A stretch of DNA of 39,603 bases from Nocardia cyriacigeorgica NBRC 100375 (GCF_000308555.1 NZ_BAFY01000014.1:1-39603), one strand, 5' to 3'; shown: positions 1-7,905, counted from the first letter of the stretch. Notes: generated by a model from the sequence alone, not told the origin. Numbers and translations: made by a program.

Positions 1-2
1 AG

Positions 3-2780
3 GGTCAGTTGCTCGGCGATCTGCGGCCGCAGGTGGTCGGTGTCTTCACCGATCTCCAGGGCGAGGTGCCGGCCGGCCTGGCCTTCGACACCACCATCGA
101 CACCCGCTACAGCTCCACGCCGACCGCGATCAAGATGATCGCGATGATCGCGGCGGTGCTGTGCACGTTGATCGCGCTGGCGGCGCTGGCCCGCCTGGAC
201 ACCAGCGACGGCCGCGGTCACCGCCGGTTCCTGCCCGCACACTGGTTCAAGCCGACCTGGGCCGACGGCGCCGTCATCGGCACGCTGCTGGTCTGGCATT
301 TCGTCGGCGCCAACACCTCCGACGACGGCTACATCCTGAGCATGGTCCGGGTCGCGCCGGACGCCGGCTACATGGCCAACTACTTCCGCTGGTACGGCGT
401 CCCCGAGGCCCCGTTCGGCTGGTACTACTACGTCATCCAGCTCTTCGCCGAGGTGTCGACGGCCAGCCCGTGGGTGCGTCTGCCCGCGCTGGCCTGCGCG
501 ATCCTGTGCTGGATGGTGATCAGCCGCGAGGTGGTGCCCCGGCTGGGTCGCGGGGTGCGCAACAGCCGGGTGGCGCTGTGGACCGGTGGCCTGGTGTTCC
601 TGGCCTTCTGGCTGCCGTTCGACAACGGCCTGCGCTCGGAGCCGATCGTCGCGCTCGGTGCGCTGCTGACCTGGGTCTCGATCGAGCGGGCCATCGCCAC
701 CGGACGGCTGCTGCCCGCCGCGGCCGCGGTGCTGATCGCCGCGTTCACCCTCGCCGCCGCGCCGACCGGCCTGATGTGTGTGGCCGCGTTGCTGGCCGGT
801 ATCCGTCCGATGGTCAAGATCGTGGTGCGCAAGCGGCGCGAACACGGGACGCTGCCGTTGCTCGCGCCCATCGCCGCCGCCGGATTGCTGGTGTTGACCG
901 TCGTCTACAGCGATCAGACCTTCGCAGGCATCCAGGAAGCCAACCGGGTCCGCCAGGCGACCGGCCCCAACCTGGCCTGGTACGAGGACTACCTGCGCTA
1001 CTACTACCTGTTCGTGGAGACCGTCGACGGTTCGGTTTCGCGCCGGTTCGCCTTCCTGGTGATGCTGCTGTGCCTGTTCACCACCATGCTGGTGCTGCTG
1101 CGCCGGCGCCGGGTTCCCGGTATCGCCAGCGCTCCGACCTGGCGGTTGATGGGCATCGTGTTCGGAACGATCTTCTTCATGATGTTCAACCCGACCAAGT
1201 GGACCCACCACTTCGGCGCCTACGCCGGCATCGCCGGTTCCCTGGCGGCGGTGACGGCGGTCGCGGTGTCGGCCAGTGCGCTGCGCGCGCGCAAGAACCG
1301 GGCGATCTTCCTGGCCGGTCTGCTGTTCGTGCTCGCGGTGGCGTTCTCCGGGATCAACGGCTACTGGTACGTCTCCAGCTTCGGGGTGCCGTGGTTCGAC
1401 AAGCGGGTCTCGGTCAGCGGCATCCAGTCCAACACCGTCATCCTGATCCTGTTCGGGCTGGCACTGGCGCTGGTGGCCTGGCACGCGCTGCGCGAGGGGT
1501 ACGCGAAACCGCCGAGCTCGCCGCGGTCGGCGCGCGGGCGGCGCATCCGCAAGTTCGCCGCCATCCCGTTGACGCTGGTCGCCGCCGCGATGGTGCTGTT
1601 CGAGGTGCTCTCGCTGGTCAAGGGCGCGTACTCGCAGTACCCCGGCTATTCGCTGGCGCGTTCGAACTTCGACGCGATCACCGGTTCGAGCTGCGGTCTG
1701 GCCAATGACGTGCTGGTCGAGGCCGATCCCAACGGTGGACGGCTGACCCCGATCATCGATCCGGCGAACCCGCCGACCAACCCGAACGATCCGCTGGCCG
1801 GCGTCGACCCGGTGGGCTTCGATCCCAACGGTGTGCCCGACGATCTGTCCGCCGACGCCGTCGAGGTGAAGCCGGGCACCGGCAACACCTCCACCCAGTC
1901 GGTGGGCGCCGCGTTCGCCGAGGGGCAGAGCGCGGGCACCGGCGGCGGTCAGGGCGCGCTCGGCGTCAACGGCAGCACCGTCGCGCTGCCGTTCGGGCTC
2001 GACCCGGCGACCACGCCCGTGCTCGGTAGCTACCAGAACGGTGTGCAGAAGCCGGCCTTCGTGACGTCGAGCTGGTACGGGCTGCCGGAGCGGTCCGAGG
2101 ACAAGCCGCTGATCGTCATCTCGGCGGCCGGGCGCATCCTGTCCTACGACGACACCGGCGCCATGCAGTACGGCCAGTCGCTGACCGTGGATTACGGCAA
2201 GCGTCAGCCCGATGGCAGCGTCACCCCGCTGGGCACCTACCTGCCCCGCGATATCGGCCCGTTCCCGTCCTGGCGCAACCTGCGGGTGCCGCTGGACGAG
2301 ATCGCCCCCGAGGCCGACGCGGTCCGCATCGTCGCCAACGACCCGATCCTGATCGGCGACCAGTGGCTGGCCTTCACCCCGCCGCGGGTGCCGACCCTGG
2401 AATCGGCCAACAGCTTCCTCGGTTCCGAGCAGCCGATCCTGCTGGACTGGGCGGTCGGCCTCCAGTTCCCCTGCCAGCGCCCCTTCGCCCACCACAACGG
2501 TGTCGCCGAGGTCCCGCGCTACCGCATCCTGCCCGACCGCCCGCTGGCCGTCAGCTCCACCGACACCTGGCAGGCCGAAGAGTTCGGTGGCCCGCTCGGC
2601 TTCTCCCAGATGCTTGCGAAGTCGGTCGCCGTCCCCACCTACCTGAAGGACGACTGGGCCCGCGACTGGGGTTCCCTGGAGCGCTACGACCAGTACTACG
2701 AGGCCGTCCCGGCCGAGTTGGAAACCGGCACCGAAACGCGCTCGGGTCTGTGGCAGCCGGGCAAGCTCCGGGTCTTCTGA
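3..2780 (+). CDS. embB: Arabinosyltransferase, EmbB-like (5' end outside window)
   Basis: GT-C family (GT53) integral membrane arabinosyltransferase that extends the cell-wall arabinan from decaprenyl-phosphoryl-arabinose on the outer face of the membrane. The frame is open to the left edge (codons GGT CAG TTG), so the true start and the N-terminal carbohydrate-binding part are missing; about 925 of the usual 1,080-1,100 residues remain. The GANTSDDGY motif holds the catalytic Asp pair (codons at 321-326), and a Met lies where M306 of M. tuberculosis EmbB would fall. Many transmembrane segments follow up to about residue 540, then a soluble C-terminal carbohydrate-binding domain containing GINGS-like, PCQRP and RDWGSL motifs and ending SGLWQPGKLRVF. 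From memory, the TVDGSVSRRF and TKWTHHFG blocks and the C-terminus are closer to EmbB than to EmbC, so the paralogue label is less sure than the family. A terminator follows at 2800-2839. Confidence 0.93.
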   Translation, partial: GQLLGDLRPQVVGVFTDLQGEVPAGLAFDTTIDTRYSSTPTAIKMIAMIAAVLCTLIALAALARLDTSDGRGHRRFLPAHWFKPTWADGAVIGTLLVWHFVGANTSDDGYILSMVRVAPDAGYMANYFRWYGVPEAPFGWYYYVIQLFAEVSTASPWVRLPALACAILCWMVISREVVPRLGRGVRNSRVALWTGGLVFLAFWLPFDNGLRSEPIVALGALLTWVSIERAIATGRLLPAAAAVLIAAFTLAAAPTGLMCVAALLAGIRPMVKIVVRKRREHGTLPLLAPIAAAGLLVLTVVYSDQTFAGIQEANRVRQATGPNLAWYEDYLRYYYLFVETVDGSVSRRFAFLVMLLCLFTTMLVLLRRRRVPGIASAPTWRLMGIVFGTIFFMMFNPTKWTHHFGAYAGIAGSLAAVTAVAVSASALRARKNRAIFLAGLLFVLAVAFSGINGYWYVSSFGVPWFDKRVSVSGIQSNTVILILFGLALALVAWHALREGYAKPPSSPRSARGRRIRKFAAIPLTLVAAAMVLFEVLSLVKGAYSQYPGYSLARSNFDAITGSSCGLANDVLVEADPNGGRLTPIIDPANPPTNPNDPLAGVDPVGFDPNGVPDDLSADAVEVKPGTGNTSTQSVGAAFAEGQSAGTGGGQGALGVNGSTVALPFGLDPATTPVLGSYQNGVQKPAFVTSSWYGLPERSEDKPLIVISAAGRILSYDDTGAMQYGQSLTVDYGKRQPDGSVTPLGTYLPRDIGPFPSWRNLRVPLDEIAPEADAVRIVANDPILIGDQWLAFTPPRVPTLESANSFLGSEQPILLDWAVGLQFPCQRPFAHHNGVAEVPRYRILPDRPLAVSSTDTWQAEEFGGPLGFSQMLAKSVAVPTYLKDDWARDWGSLERYDQYYEAVPAELETGTETRSGLWQPGKLRVF

Positions 2781-2799
2781 GCAGGACCCGCGATTGACG

Positions 2800-2839
2800 A
2801 AGGGCGGCGCTCGTCTCTATGACGAACGCCGCCCTTTTT
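2800..2839 (+). terminator. Rho-independent terminator after emb
   Basis: Arms AAGGGCGGCG (2800-2809) and CGCCGCCCTT (2827-2836) are perfectly complementary. An inner extension TCGTC/GACGA (2811-2815/2821-2825) follows one mismatch, with a 5-nt loop. Five T residues at 2835-2839 overlap the end of the stem. It starts 20 nt after the emb stop codon. The complement has no T run, so it acts mainly for the plus strand. Confidence 0.9.
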
Positions 2840-2865
2840 CCGGTGGCTGGTGGGGTGTTCGCTGG

Positions 2866-3027
2866 CTACACGTTGGTGAGGCGCCTGCCGAGTTCGCGGC
2901 GTAACACCTCTTGGTCGGGTAGGCGGTTGAGCACCCGTAGCACCGACGGGCGCAGTTCTCGTTGCTCCTCGTCGGTGAGCAGTCCGACGAGATCGCGCAG
3001 GGGCATATCTTCGAAGGCCGGAGTCAT
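2866..3027 (-). CDS. Small acidic/basic hypothetical protein, 53 aa
   Basis: A 53-codon frame reading from ATG at 3027 to TAG at 2866. The predicted protein begins MTPAFEDMPLRDLVGLL and ends RRELGRRLTNV: charged, helical in character, without cysteine or membrane segment. Most third positions are G or C, as expected for a real gene here. A TACAGT hexamer (3035-3040 on the plus strand, read on minus) lies exactly 7 nt upstream of the ATG and there is no Shine-Dalgarno sequence, which fits leaderless expression. It stops just short of the terminator hairpin that ends the opposing emb gene. I do not recognise a family. The main doubt is its short length. Confidence 0.55.
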   Translation of the reverse strand: MTPAFEDMPLRDLVGLLTDEEQRELRPSVLRVLNRLPDQEVLRRELGRRLTNV

Positions 3028-3034
3028 AGGTTCA

Positions 3035-3040
3035 ACTGTA
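3035..3040 (-). promoter_or_regulatory. Putative -10 hexamer, leaderless small gene
   Basis: TACAGT on the minus strand, 7 nt before the ATG at 3027. It fits the TANNNT -10 element of actinobacterial sigma-A-type promoters and would place the transcript start at or next to the start codon. No clear -35 element was seen. Confidence 0.4.
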
Positions 3041-3233
3041 CGACTCGACGCTGGGTAAATCCTGAGATCGAAACAAGCAGTAGCGCAACGTTTCCCGGGC
3101 CGACACTGAGTGACCGGTGAGTTACTGCCCGGTATCGCCGGTCGCCGGAAAATCTATCCTTCCGCGGGCGTGATTACCCACGAGAGGGAAGGGGACCCGC
3201 TTGCTGTCCAGACCGTCGGCAGGTCCGAACGGA

Positions 3234-3671
3234 TCAATCAGGGTGCCCTGAGAAGTCCGGCAAGCGGCGCGTACCGAGCCTGAGCTCATGCGACAGGTCA
3301 CCGTAGCCGAGCGCGACCTCGGAGAGGCGATGCCATGCGAAGTGGAGCTCCCATGGCCTGCAGCCGTTGGCGAGCTCCGCGCGAGCGAGCACCGAGAAGC
3401 GAGCCAGGCGGTCGATCACGCAGCCCATCGTCTCGGTGTGCATGTAAGCCGCCCCGAGTGGGGGAGGCATCGAACTCGACACCCAGCGGTCGATCCGCTG
3501 CCTCAGGATCGCTCGGTGAGAATCGGATTCGGCCATAGCAACGGGAGATGCTTCGGTCTGCGCCGCGTGCAGAGCGGCAAGCTCGTGCGCAGCCTCCAGA
3601 ACTGGATGCGGCTGGCGGACAGAGCCTGCGCAGGCGGCGAGGACAAGGTCTTTCGACGGCAGGGTGATCAT
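3234..3671 (-). CDS. DUF4254 domain protein
   Basis: A 145-aa cytoplasmic protein that matches, from memory, the DUF4254 family common in Nocardia. The start LPSKDLVLAAC, an HPVLEAAHELAALH helix, the central RQRIDRWV segment, an HTETMGCVIDRLA block and the closing ELRLGTRRLP are the recognisable parts. It looks all-helical, with no signal peptide or membrane segment. The ATG at 3671 has AGGA about 7 nt upstream. A 56-aa gene ends 30 nt upstream on the same strand, so the two are probably co-transcribed. The XRE regulator at 4029 is divergent, a common arrangement for such pairs. The molecular function of DUF4254 is not known to me. Confidence 0.8.
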   Translation of the reverse strand: MITLPSKDLVLAACAGSVRQPHPVLEAAHELAALHAAQTEASPVAMAESDSHRAILRQRIDRWVSSSMPPPLGAAYMHTETMGCVIDRLARFSVLARAELANGCRPWELHFAWHRLSEVALGYGDLSHELRLGTRRLPDFSGHPD

Positions 3672-3701
3672 TGTGTTCCTGACTTATGGGATTGACAGCG
3701 C

Positions 3702-3872
3702 TCAGCCGAGCACGGTCGACAGTGTTTGAAGCGCGGCGAGGTACCGAGGGCAGTCCGGTCCATGGGCGGCGTGCGCAGTGAGTACGGATGTGGCCTGCGT
3801 CCAATCCATGTGCATTGGTGCGGAAGAACAATCAGGGTCCTGCGTCTCCTCGTGTGATGTTTCCTTTGGCAT
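3702..3872 (-). CDS. Small hypothetical protein, 56 aa, upstream of DUF4254
   Basis: A frame of 56 codons from ATG (3872) to TGA (3702). The N-terminus, MPKETSHEETQDPDCSS, is polar; the second half, from MDWTQATSVLTAHAAHG through CPRYLAAL to STVLG, looks like a small helical domain with a conserved-looking HGPDCP turn. GGAG lies 8-11 nt upstream of the ATG, and the DUF4254 start is 30 nt downstream, so it reads as the first gene of a two-gene unit divergent from the XRE regulator. From memory, Nocardia DUF4254 genes often have a short partner ending in a similar His-Gly-x-x-Cys segment, but I cannot name a family. Codon usage is less biased than in the wall genes. Confidence 0.55.
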   Translation of the reverse strand: MPKETSHEETQDPDCSSAPMHMDWTQATSVLTAHAAHGPDCPRYLAALQTLSTVLG

Positions 3873-3906
3873 GAGAGGCTCCGGCGGTGCGATGTGGATT
3901 CCAGAT

Positions 3907-3981
3907 GCCCGGCTTTCCGGGCGGTGAGGAAACCATCTCTCCAGGCCAGTGGAGATTTAAGGCACACGACCGCTACGTAGC
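3907..3981. promoter_or_regulatory. Divergent control region with two inverted repeats
   Basis: Between the 56-aa/DUF4254 unit and the XRE regulator are two perfect inverted repeats: GCCCGG-CTTT-CCGGGC at 3907-3922 and the palindrome GCTACGTAGC at 3972-3981. The second is about 48 nt before the regulator's start and could be its operator. Position and symmetry are all that support this. Confidence 0.35.
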
Positions 3982-4028
3982 CTCTACGCTGTGCGCACGG
4001 GATCGAGCGAGCTAAGGGTGGGTGGATC

Positions 4029-5306
4029 GTGATCGTTACCGAATGGACCGGAGTCGAGGTACGGGCGATGCGTATCGCAGCGTTGCGCCTCTCCCAGCAA
4101 GCCATGGCCGAGCTACTCGGGTTCACCGAAGCGGTGGTGAGCAAGTGGGAGAGGCGCGGCGCGTCCATCACGCTCGGCCAGCAGTACGCAGAGGCAATGG
4201 ACACGCTGCTGCGTCGCCTCGATGACGACCAGCGCAGCCGTTTCACCGCTGCCCTGCATGGCACTTCTGCGCCGACCAGCCCATCCGAGGCACGTGGCGA
4301 ATTGTTCGAGCCGGTTGCGGCGATCGTGGAGCGAACCCAGCGATTGGCCGAGTTGGATGCCGACGACCACTTTGCCGACACGGTGGAGCTGGCGATGATG
4401 GATCTGCTCGACCGCTACGAATCCGAGGGTCCGCAACGGTTGGCGCCCGAGGCGGTGGCGCTGCGCCAGCGAGTTGACGCAGCGCTGCACCGTCGTCGGC
4501 ACCCGCATCACCTTCGACGCCTGAACGCGCTGGCCGCGCGCCTATCCGGCGTCCTCGGGTACATGGCCGTCAACCGCGGCAGGTTCGGACTGGCGAAACT
4601 GTATTGCCGTGAGGCGTACATCCTCGCCGCACATATCGACGACCGTGAGCTACTTGCCTGGATCAAGGGAACCGAAAGCTTCTGCGCCTACTACATGGGC
4701 GACTTCCGCAGCTCCGCGTCACTGGCAGGCGAAGGTATCGAGCTGGCGGGAGCCGGTCCGCAATCGATCCGGCTGTACTCCAACGGACTTGCACGTGCCC
4801 TCGGCAAGCTCGGCGATGTCGCAGGGGTCGACCGCGCCGTCGATCAGGCGGCTGCCCTCGCCGAAATCCACGGCACCGGACCACGACTCACACCCGCGCT
4901 GACGTTTGCGCCATACGGGCGCGCCCGAATGATGGCCAATGCGGCGACGGCCTACCTCTCGGCGGGCCAGTACGACAAGACATTCGCATACGGGCACCAG
5001 ATCGAGGAACACATCGAGGAATCGGACTCGACTTGGAGCCGATCCTTGGTCAGCCTCGATGTCGCGACCGCCCTCAGCCGCAAGGCCGACCCAGATCTGG
5101 AACAGGCTGTGCACCTGGGGATCAAGGCGCTGTCGGTGACCTCCGACCGTCCGATCCGATCGGTGTGGCAGCGCGCCCAAGAACTGGGCGCGGCAGTGCG
5201 ATCGGTGCCGTCGGCCGCGTCGAGCGAATACCTCGACTACCTTCGGGGATGGTCGGCAGCAGCGCGTGAGATCTCAGGCCCAGAGGTGTCTATCCAGTCA
5301 GGCTGA
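4029..5306 (+). CDS. XRE-family regulator with TPR-like C-terminal region
   Basis: A 425-aa DNA-binding regulator. Residues about 5-40 form a Cro/C1-type helix-turn-helix: the WTGVEVRAMR lead-in, LSQQAMAELLG as the first helix pair and VVSKWERRG as the recognition helix. The remaining ~350 residues are helical, with TPR-like repeats (for example YMAVNRGRFGLAKLYCREAY and AATAYLSAGQYDKTFAYG), and probably bind a peptide or small ligand. The GTG at 4029 is preferred because the conserved WTG segment lies just inside it; an ATG at 4068 would remove part of the HTH. It is divergent from the DUF4254 unit and its 3' end overlaps the converging 2H phosphoesterase gene by 17 nt. Nocardia genomes carry many such regulators; the ligand is unknown. 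Confidence 0.85.
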   Translation: MIVTEWTGVEVRAMRIAALRLSQQAMAELLGFTEAVVSKWERRGASITLGQQYAEAMDTLLRRLDDDQRSRFTAALHGTSAPTSPSEARGELFEPVAAIVERTQRLAELDADDHFADTVELAMMDLLDRYESEGPQRLAPEAVALRQRVDAALHRRRHPHHLRRLNALAARLSGVLGYMAVNRGRFGLAKLYCREAYILAAHIDDRELLAWIKGTESFCAYYMGDFRSSASLAGEGIELAGAGPQSIRLYSNGLARALGKLGDVAGVDRAVDQAAALAEIHGTGPRLTPALTFAPYGRARMMANAATAYLSAGQYDKTFAYGHQIEEHIEESDSTWSRSLVSLDVATALSRKADPDLEQAVHLGIKALSVTSDRPIRSVWQRAQELGAAVRSVPSAASSEYLDYLRGWSAAAREISGPEVSIQSG

Positions 5307-5994
5307 TCGCGGCGCGGGTATCCCATCGGTATGCATGTTCTTCGCGCCGGAGTTCGACCAGATCGACTGTGTCGACGCTGACTTGCACCGGCGGCAGATC
5401 ATGCAGCGCCGCGACCCTTTCGACCAAGCCACTGGCCGGCTGTGGGGCATTCAGGTAGCCGATGCCCAGATGCGGACGAAAGTGTGTCGGTCTGGGCTTT
5501 ATGTCGGGAAGAATGCGGGCTGCGCCGTCGAACAGGCGACGGTGAAGTTCGAGCAGAGGATCCCAGGGAGCTACCGAGAACCGCACAGCGCTTCGCGATC
5601 CGGCCAGCGGCCCGACAAGGAGCTCGAAGGACGCGAACCCAGCAAGCCGTTCCTCGGCCGCAGCCACCACTTCTCTCAGTCGGCGCTCGGACACATCCGC
5701 GGCCTCGCCAATCCCCAGCAGGGTGATGTGCAACCCGTCATGGGGAACCGGATCCAGACCGTCATCGCTGAGAAACTCCTGGCACTTCCGCGCGAGCGCC
5801 GCCAGCCTCGCGTCGTCGAAGGTCAGGTACCAGTAATAGGCGCGATGCCCCGTAGGCCATGCCTTCAGTTCCCAGTGACTCTGGAGGCTTTCGAGCCCGG
5901 AAAACGCAGCCCAATCGTTGGCGTGGATGATGGCCGGATCAGCTGTGGAACTGGGCATCGCCGCAGGAAAGGCGCGGTTTGCCTGATCACTCAT
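5290..5994 (-). CDS. 2H phosphoesterase (2'-5' RNA ligase-like)
   Basis: A 234-aa protein of the 2H phosphoesterase/2'-5' RNA ligase superfamily, whose members open or form 2',3'-cyclic or 2'-5' phosphodiester bonds. The first signature is His89-Ile-Thr91-Leu in HDGLHITLLGIG. The second is His175 in FRPHLGIGYL, where Gly replaces the usual Ser/Thr two residues after His. An N-terminal HRAYYWYLTF strand is typical of the family. The start at ATG 5994 is chosen because the 30 residues added by an upstream ATG (6084) are Cys/Pro-rich and unlike the family; no strong ribosome site decides it. It converges on the XRE gene, overlapping by 17 nt. A close functional assignment is not possible, and the altered second motif leaves activity uncertain. 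Confidence 0.75.
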   Translation of the reverse strand: MSDQANRAFPAAMPSSTADPAIIHANDWAAFSGLESLQSHWELKAWPTGHRAYYWYLTFDDARLAALARKCQEFLSDDGLDPVPHDGLHITLLGIGEAADVSERRLREVVAAAEERLAGFASFELLVGPLAGSRSAVRFSVAPWDPLLELHRRLFDGAARILPDIKPRPTHFRPHLGIGYLNAPQPASGLVERVAALHDLPPVQVSVDTVDLVELRREEHAYRWDTRAAISLTG

Positions 5995-6186
5995 GCCGAC
6001 GGCGTGCTTTCTCGGAGGCGGGCCTGGATGACCGCAAGTGTAGGTGCAACCGAGTCGCCCCGCCGCCGCATAAGACTCGCCCACAACGACCCATACTGAT
6101 CAACCGCACCCGTCCGCTCCTGCCGGACACACAGCCCGCAGGTTCTGATAGCGTCGGCGCAAACCACTGGGATTGGGGGTTGGCGA

Positions 6187-6585
6187 GTGGCCGAGGGTGG
6201 CATCGACTACGGGCAGACGCAGATCGCCGCGTTCAACGCGGCCGCAGCAACCGGAACGATTCGGTATGAAGAGGGCGTGGCGCGGGATGCGGCGGCGCAG
6301 TACGACAACATGATTGATGGACTGTTCGCGGTCCGAGACAAGATGCGTCAGGCAACGAACCATACGAGCTTCGGCGGGCTCGAGTCAGCAAAGCAACTGC
6401 AACAGGGGTTTGCCGCGAAGGCTGCTGACGGAATAGATGTAATCGACAAATTGATCGAAGGTGCTATGCGTCTGAAAGAAGCGTATCTTCGAGCGGGAAA
6501 CCTCATCCTTGACGCTGATGCACAGAATGCAGCAACAACACGGTTTGTTGCAGATGTAAATTCGACGGGTGGTGCGCAGTCGTGA
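6187..6585 (+). CDS. Small helical protein, ESX/WXG100-like candidate
   Basis: A 132-aa helical protein from GTG 6187 (GGGGG-type ribosome site about 9 nt upstream). Residues 20-110 form two long amphipathic helices rich in Ala, Gln and Lys, with FGGLESAKQLQQGFAAKA at the turn. The size and pattern recall WXG100/ESX-type secreted proteins, but there is no Trp-x-Gly turn; FGG sits where it would be. There is no signal peptide. Its stop overlaps the start of the next gene in a GTGA, so it is translationally coupled to a DUF3558 lipoprotein. From memory, Nocardia often pairs such a protein with DUF3558 lipoproteins. ESX export is inference only; a plain cytoplasmic helical protein is the alternative. 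Confidence 0.7.
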   Translation: MAEGGIDYGQTQIAAFNAAAATGTIRYEEGVARDAAAQYDNMIDGLFAVRDKMRQATNHTSFGGLESAKQLQQGFAAKAADGIDVIDKLIEGAMRLKEAYLRAGNLILDADAQNAATTRFVADVNSTGGAQS

Positions 6586-7199
6586 ATCGACTAATGCCGT
6601 TGGCGATCAGCGTCTCTGCACTGCTCTTCCTCGCCGCATGTGACAGCAGCACGGATAATGGTAGTCCATCCGATTCGACCACACCTGCTCTCCCCTCGGC
6701 GACACCCAAGGTCGCAGTCTCCGTGAGCCCGGCGCCGACTCAACGAAACGATTCCGGTAGGCCTCTGGTCAAGTTCGACCCGTGTGTGGGCGTGGGGGAT
6801 GATGTAGTCGCCAAGGCAGGTTTCGATCCAGAATCGCGTGAGCGTAGCGACATGACCTTCGATACCTACTCATTCATCGGCTGCAGGTTCGGTGACAAAG
6901 AGATGGTCGGCGGGCAGAAGCGGACGGTCCGGACGCTGTTGATAACTTCTTCGAACATTACACTCGATGAATTTCGAGAAAGATACCGTGACACTTCGAC
7001 TGACGTAGTAGTGGGTGGCCGTCCAGCTCTTAGGTACGACAATCCCGAGATTCATGGTGGGGATTGCAACATTGCAATCGCGTTCGGTGACGGGGTGCTC
7101 GATCTTTCAAAAGGCACACGAGCGGCATTCACAGACGAAGGCCGATGTGATGGGATTCAAGAGATCGCAGAGACGATCTCGTCAGCACTTCCGCAGTGA
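6582..7199 (+). CDS. DUF3558 lipoprotein
   Basis: A 205-aa exported lipoprotein. It has an N-terminal MNRLMP, a hydrophobic stretch and a clean lipobox LAAC with Cys20 as the lipidated residue, then a Ser/Thr/Pro-rich linker to about residue 60. The DUF3558 domain follows, with its hallmarks FDPC, DDVVAKAGFDP, YSFIGCRF and a late GDCNIAIAFGDGVLDL; the four Cys of the domain (DPC, IGC, GDC, GRC) probably pair. The GTG at 6582 overlaps the previous stop (GTGA). The gene is richer in A and T than the cell-wall genes, especially after 6900. The mature protein should sit on the outer face of the membrane or in the mycomembrane space. The function of DUF3558 is unknown. Confidence 0.88.
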   Translation: MNRLMPLAISVSALLFLAACDSSTDNGSPSDSTTPALPSATPKVAVSVSPAPTQRNDSGRPLVKFDPCVGVGDDVVAKAGFDPESRERSDMTFDTYSFIGCRFGDKEMVGGQKRTVRTLLITSSNITLDEFRERYRDTSTDVVVGGRPALRYDNPEIHGGDCNIAIAFGDGVLDLSKGTRAAFTDEGRCDGIQEIAETISSALPQ

Positions 7200-7271
7200 G
7201 CATGCCCCATTGGCATTATGTCGCGGCTCTGCATGCCGTCCGACATTCTTGGAGAACTGGAGCTCGCCGAA

Positions 7272-7880
7272 TTGAAGCGAATTTTGTATACACTTCTGGT
7301 CGCTCTGACCTGCACATCGTGCGCACATGATGAGGCGTCCAGCGAGGCCTCGGCTTCAGGTGTTGCTTCTGATATGCCCAAGGTCGCAGTCCCTGTTGGG
7401 ACGGCTCCGTCTGTGTACGAACAGGTTGAGCGAGGCATAGAAATCGACCCCTGCCTACAACTCAGCGATAAAATCGTTGATCGTGCAGGCTTCGACCCCG
7501 GGACGCGACGGCGGCGTGATTCTGTCCTTGAACCAAACTCCCCATACTCTTTCATTGGCTGCCATTTTCAATTCAAGGAAGAAAATGGGACTGGTCAACA
7601 TTATAATCGCGGAGTGACAGTAATGTCGTCAAATATCCAGCTGCTGAAACTTCGTGAAAGGTATGTGGGTAGCTCCACCGAGATCGAGCTCAGCGGACGT
7701 TCGGGTTTCAAATACACAGTTTACCAAGGGTCGGATGAGGAGTGCCACGTCGCGCTGGAGTCCTCCGACGGCGTTCTTGATATCGGGAAGACTGCGAGTT
7801 CGCCAGCGGCTGGCGAGGGCGAAGCTTGCGTCCGGATCGAGGAGGTGGCAAAAATTCTCGCCGATTCTCTGCCGAATTAG
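7272..7880 (+). CDS. Second DUF3558 lipoprotein
   Basis: A 202-aa paralogue of the preceding gene, in the same direction 72 nt downstream. The TTG at 7272 is chosen because it gives a short basic n-region (MKRILYTLLVALTCTSC) and has GGAG about 9 nt upstream; an open frame from 7218 would bury the signal peptide. The lipobox CTSC has Cys instead of Leu/Val at -3, so lipidation at Cys17 is likely but not textbook. The DUF3558 domain shows IDPC, DRAGFDP, YSFIGCHF, DEECHVAL and VLDIGK. The C-terminus ILADSLPN parallels ISSALPQ of its neighbour, pointing to tandem duplication. A+T content is high for this genome. Confidence 0.85.
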   Translation: MKRILYTLLVALTCTSCAHDEASSEASASGVASDMPKVAVPVGTAPSVYEQVERGIEIDPCLQLSDKIVDRAGFDPGTRRRRDSVLEPNSPYSFIGCHFQFKEENGTGQHYNRGVTVMSSNIQLLKLRERYVGSSTEIELSGRSGFKYTVYQGSDEECHVALESSDGVLDIGKTASSPAAGEGEACVRIEEVAKILADSLPN

Positions 7881-7905
7881 ATAGAATGGCTGACCTAATT
7901 TTCGG
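7872..7905 (+). terminator. Weak terminator-like hairpin after the second lipoprotein
   Basis: CCGAATTAG (7872-7880, including the stop codon) can pair with CTAATTTTCGG (7895-7905) if two A/T residues bulge, giving a stem with a 14-nt loop. There is no T tract after the stem, so it may only slow or stabilise the transcript end. Confidence 0.35.

Noticed and set aside
2819..3058. 79-codon plus-strand frame after the emb terminator
   Set aside because: Ser/Arg-rich shadow; the opposite strand has a better-biased 53-aa gene, and its start is inside the terminator loop.
3170..3283. 37-codon plus-strand frame from GTG 3170
   Set aside because: Very short, no ribosome site, and its end overlaps the DUF4254 gene.
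3668..4381. 237-codon minus-strand frame across the XRE start
   Set aside because: It covers the HTH region of the regulator and the divergent control region; Ser/Arg-rich, no domain.
5266..6099. 277-codon plus-strand frame
   Set aside because: Antisense to the 2H phosphoesterase, whose HxT motif and family blocks support the minus strand.
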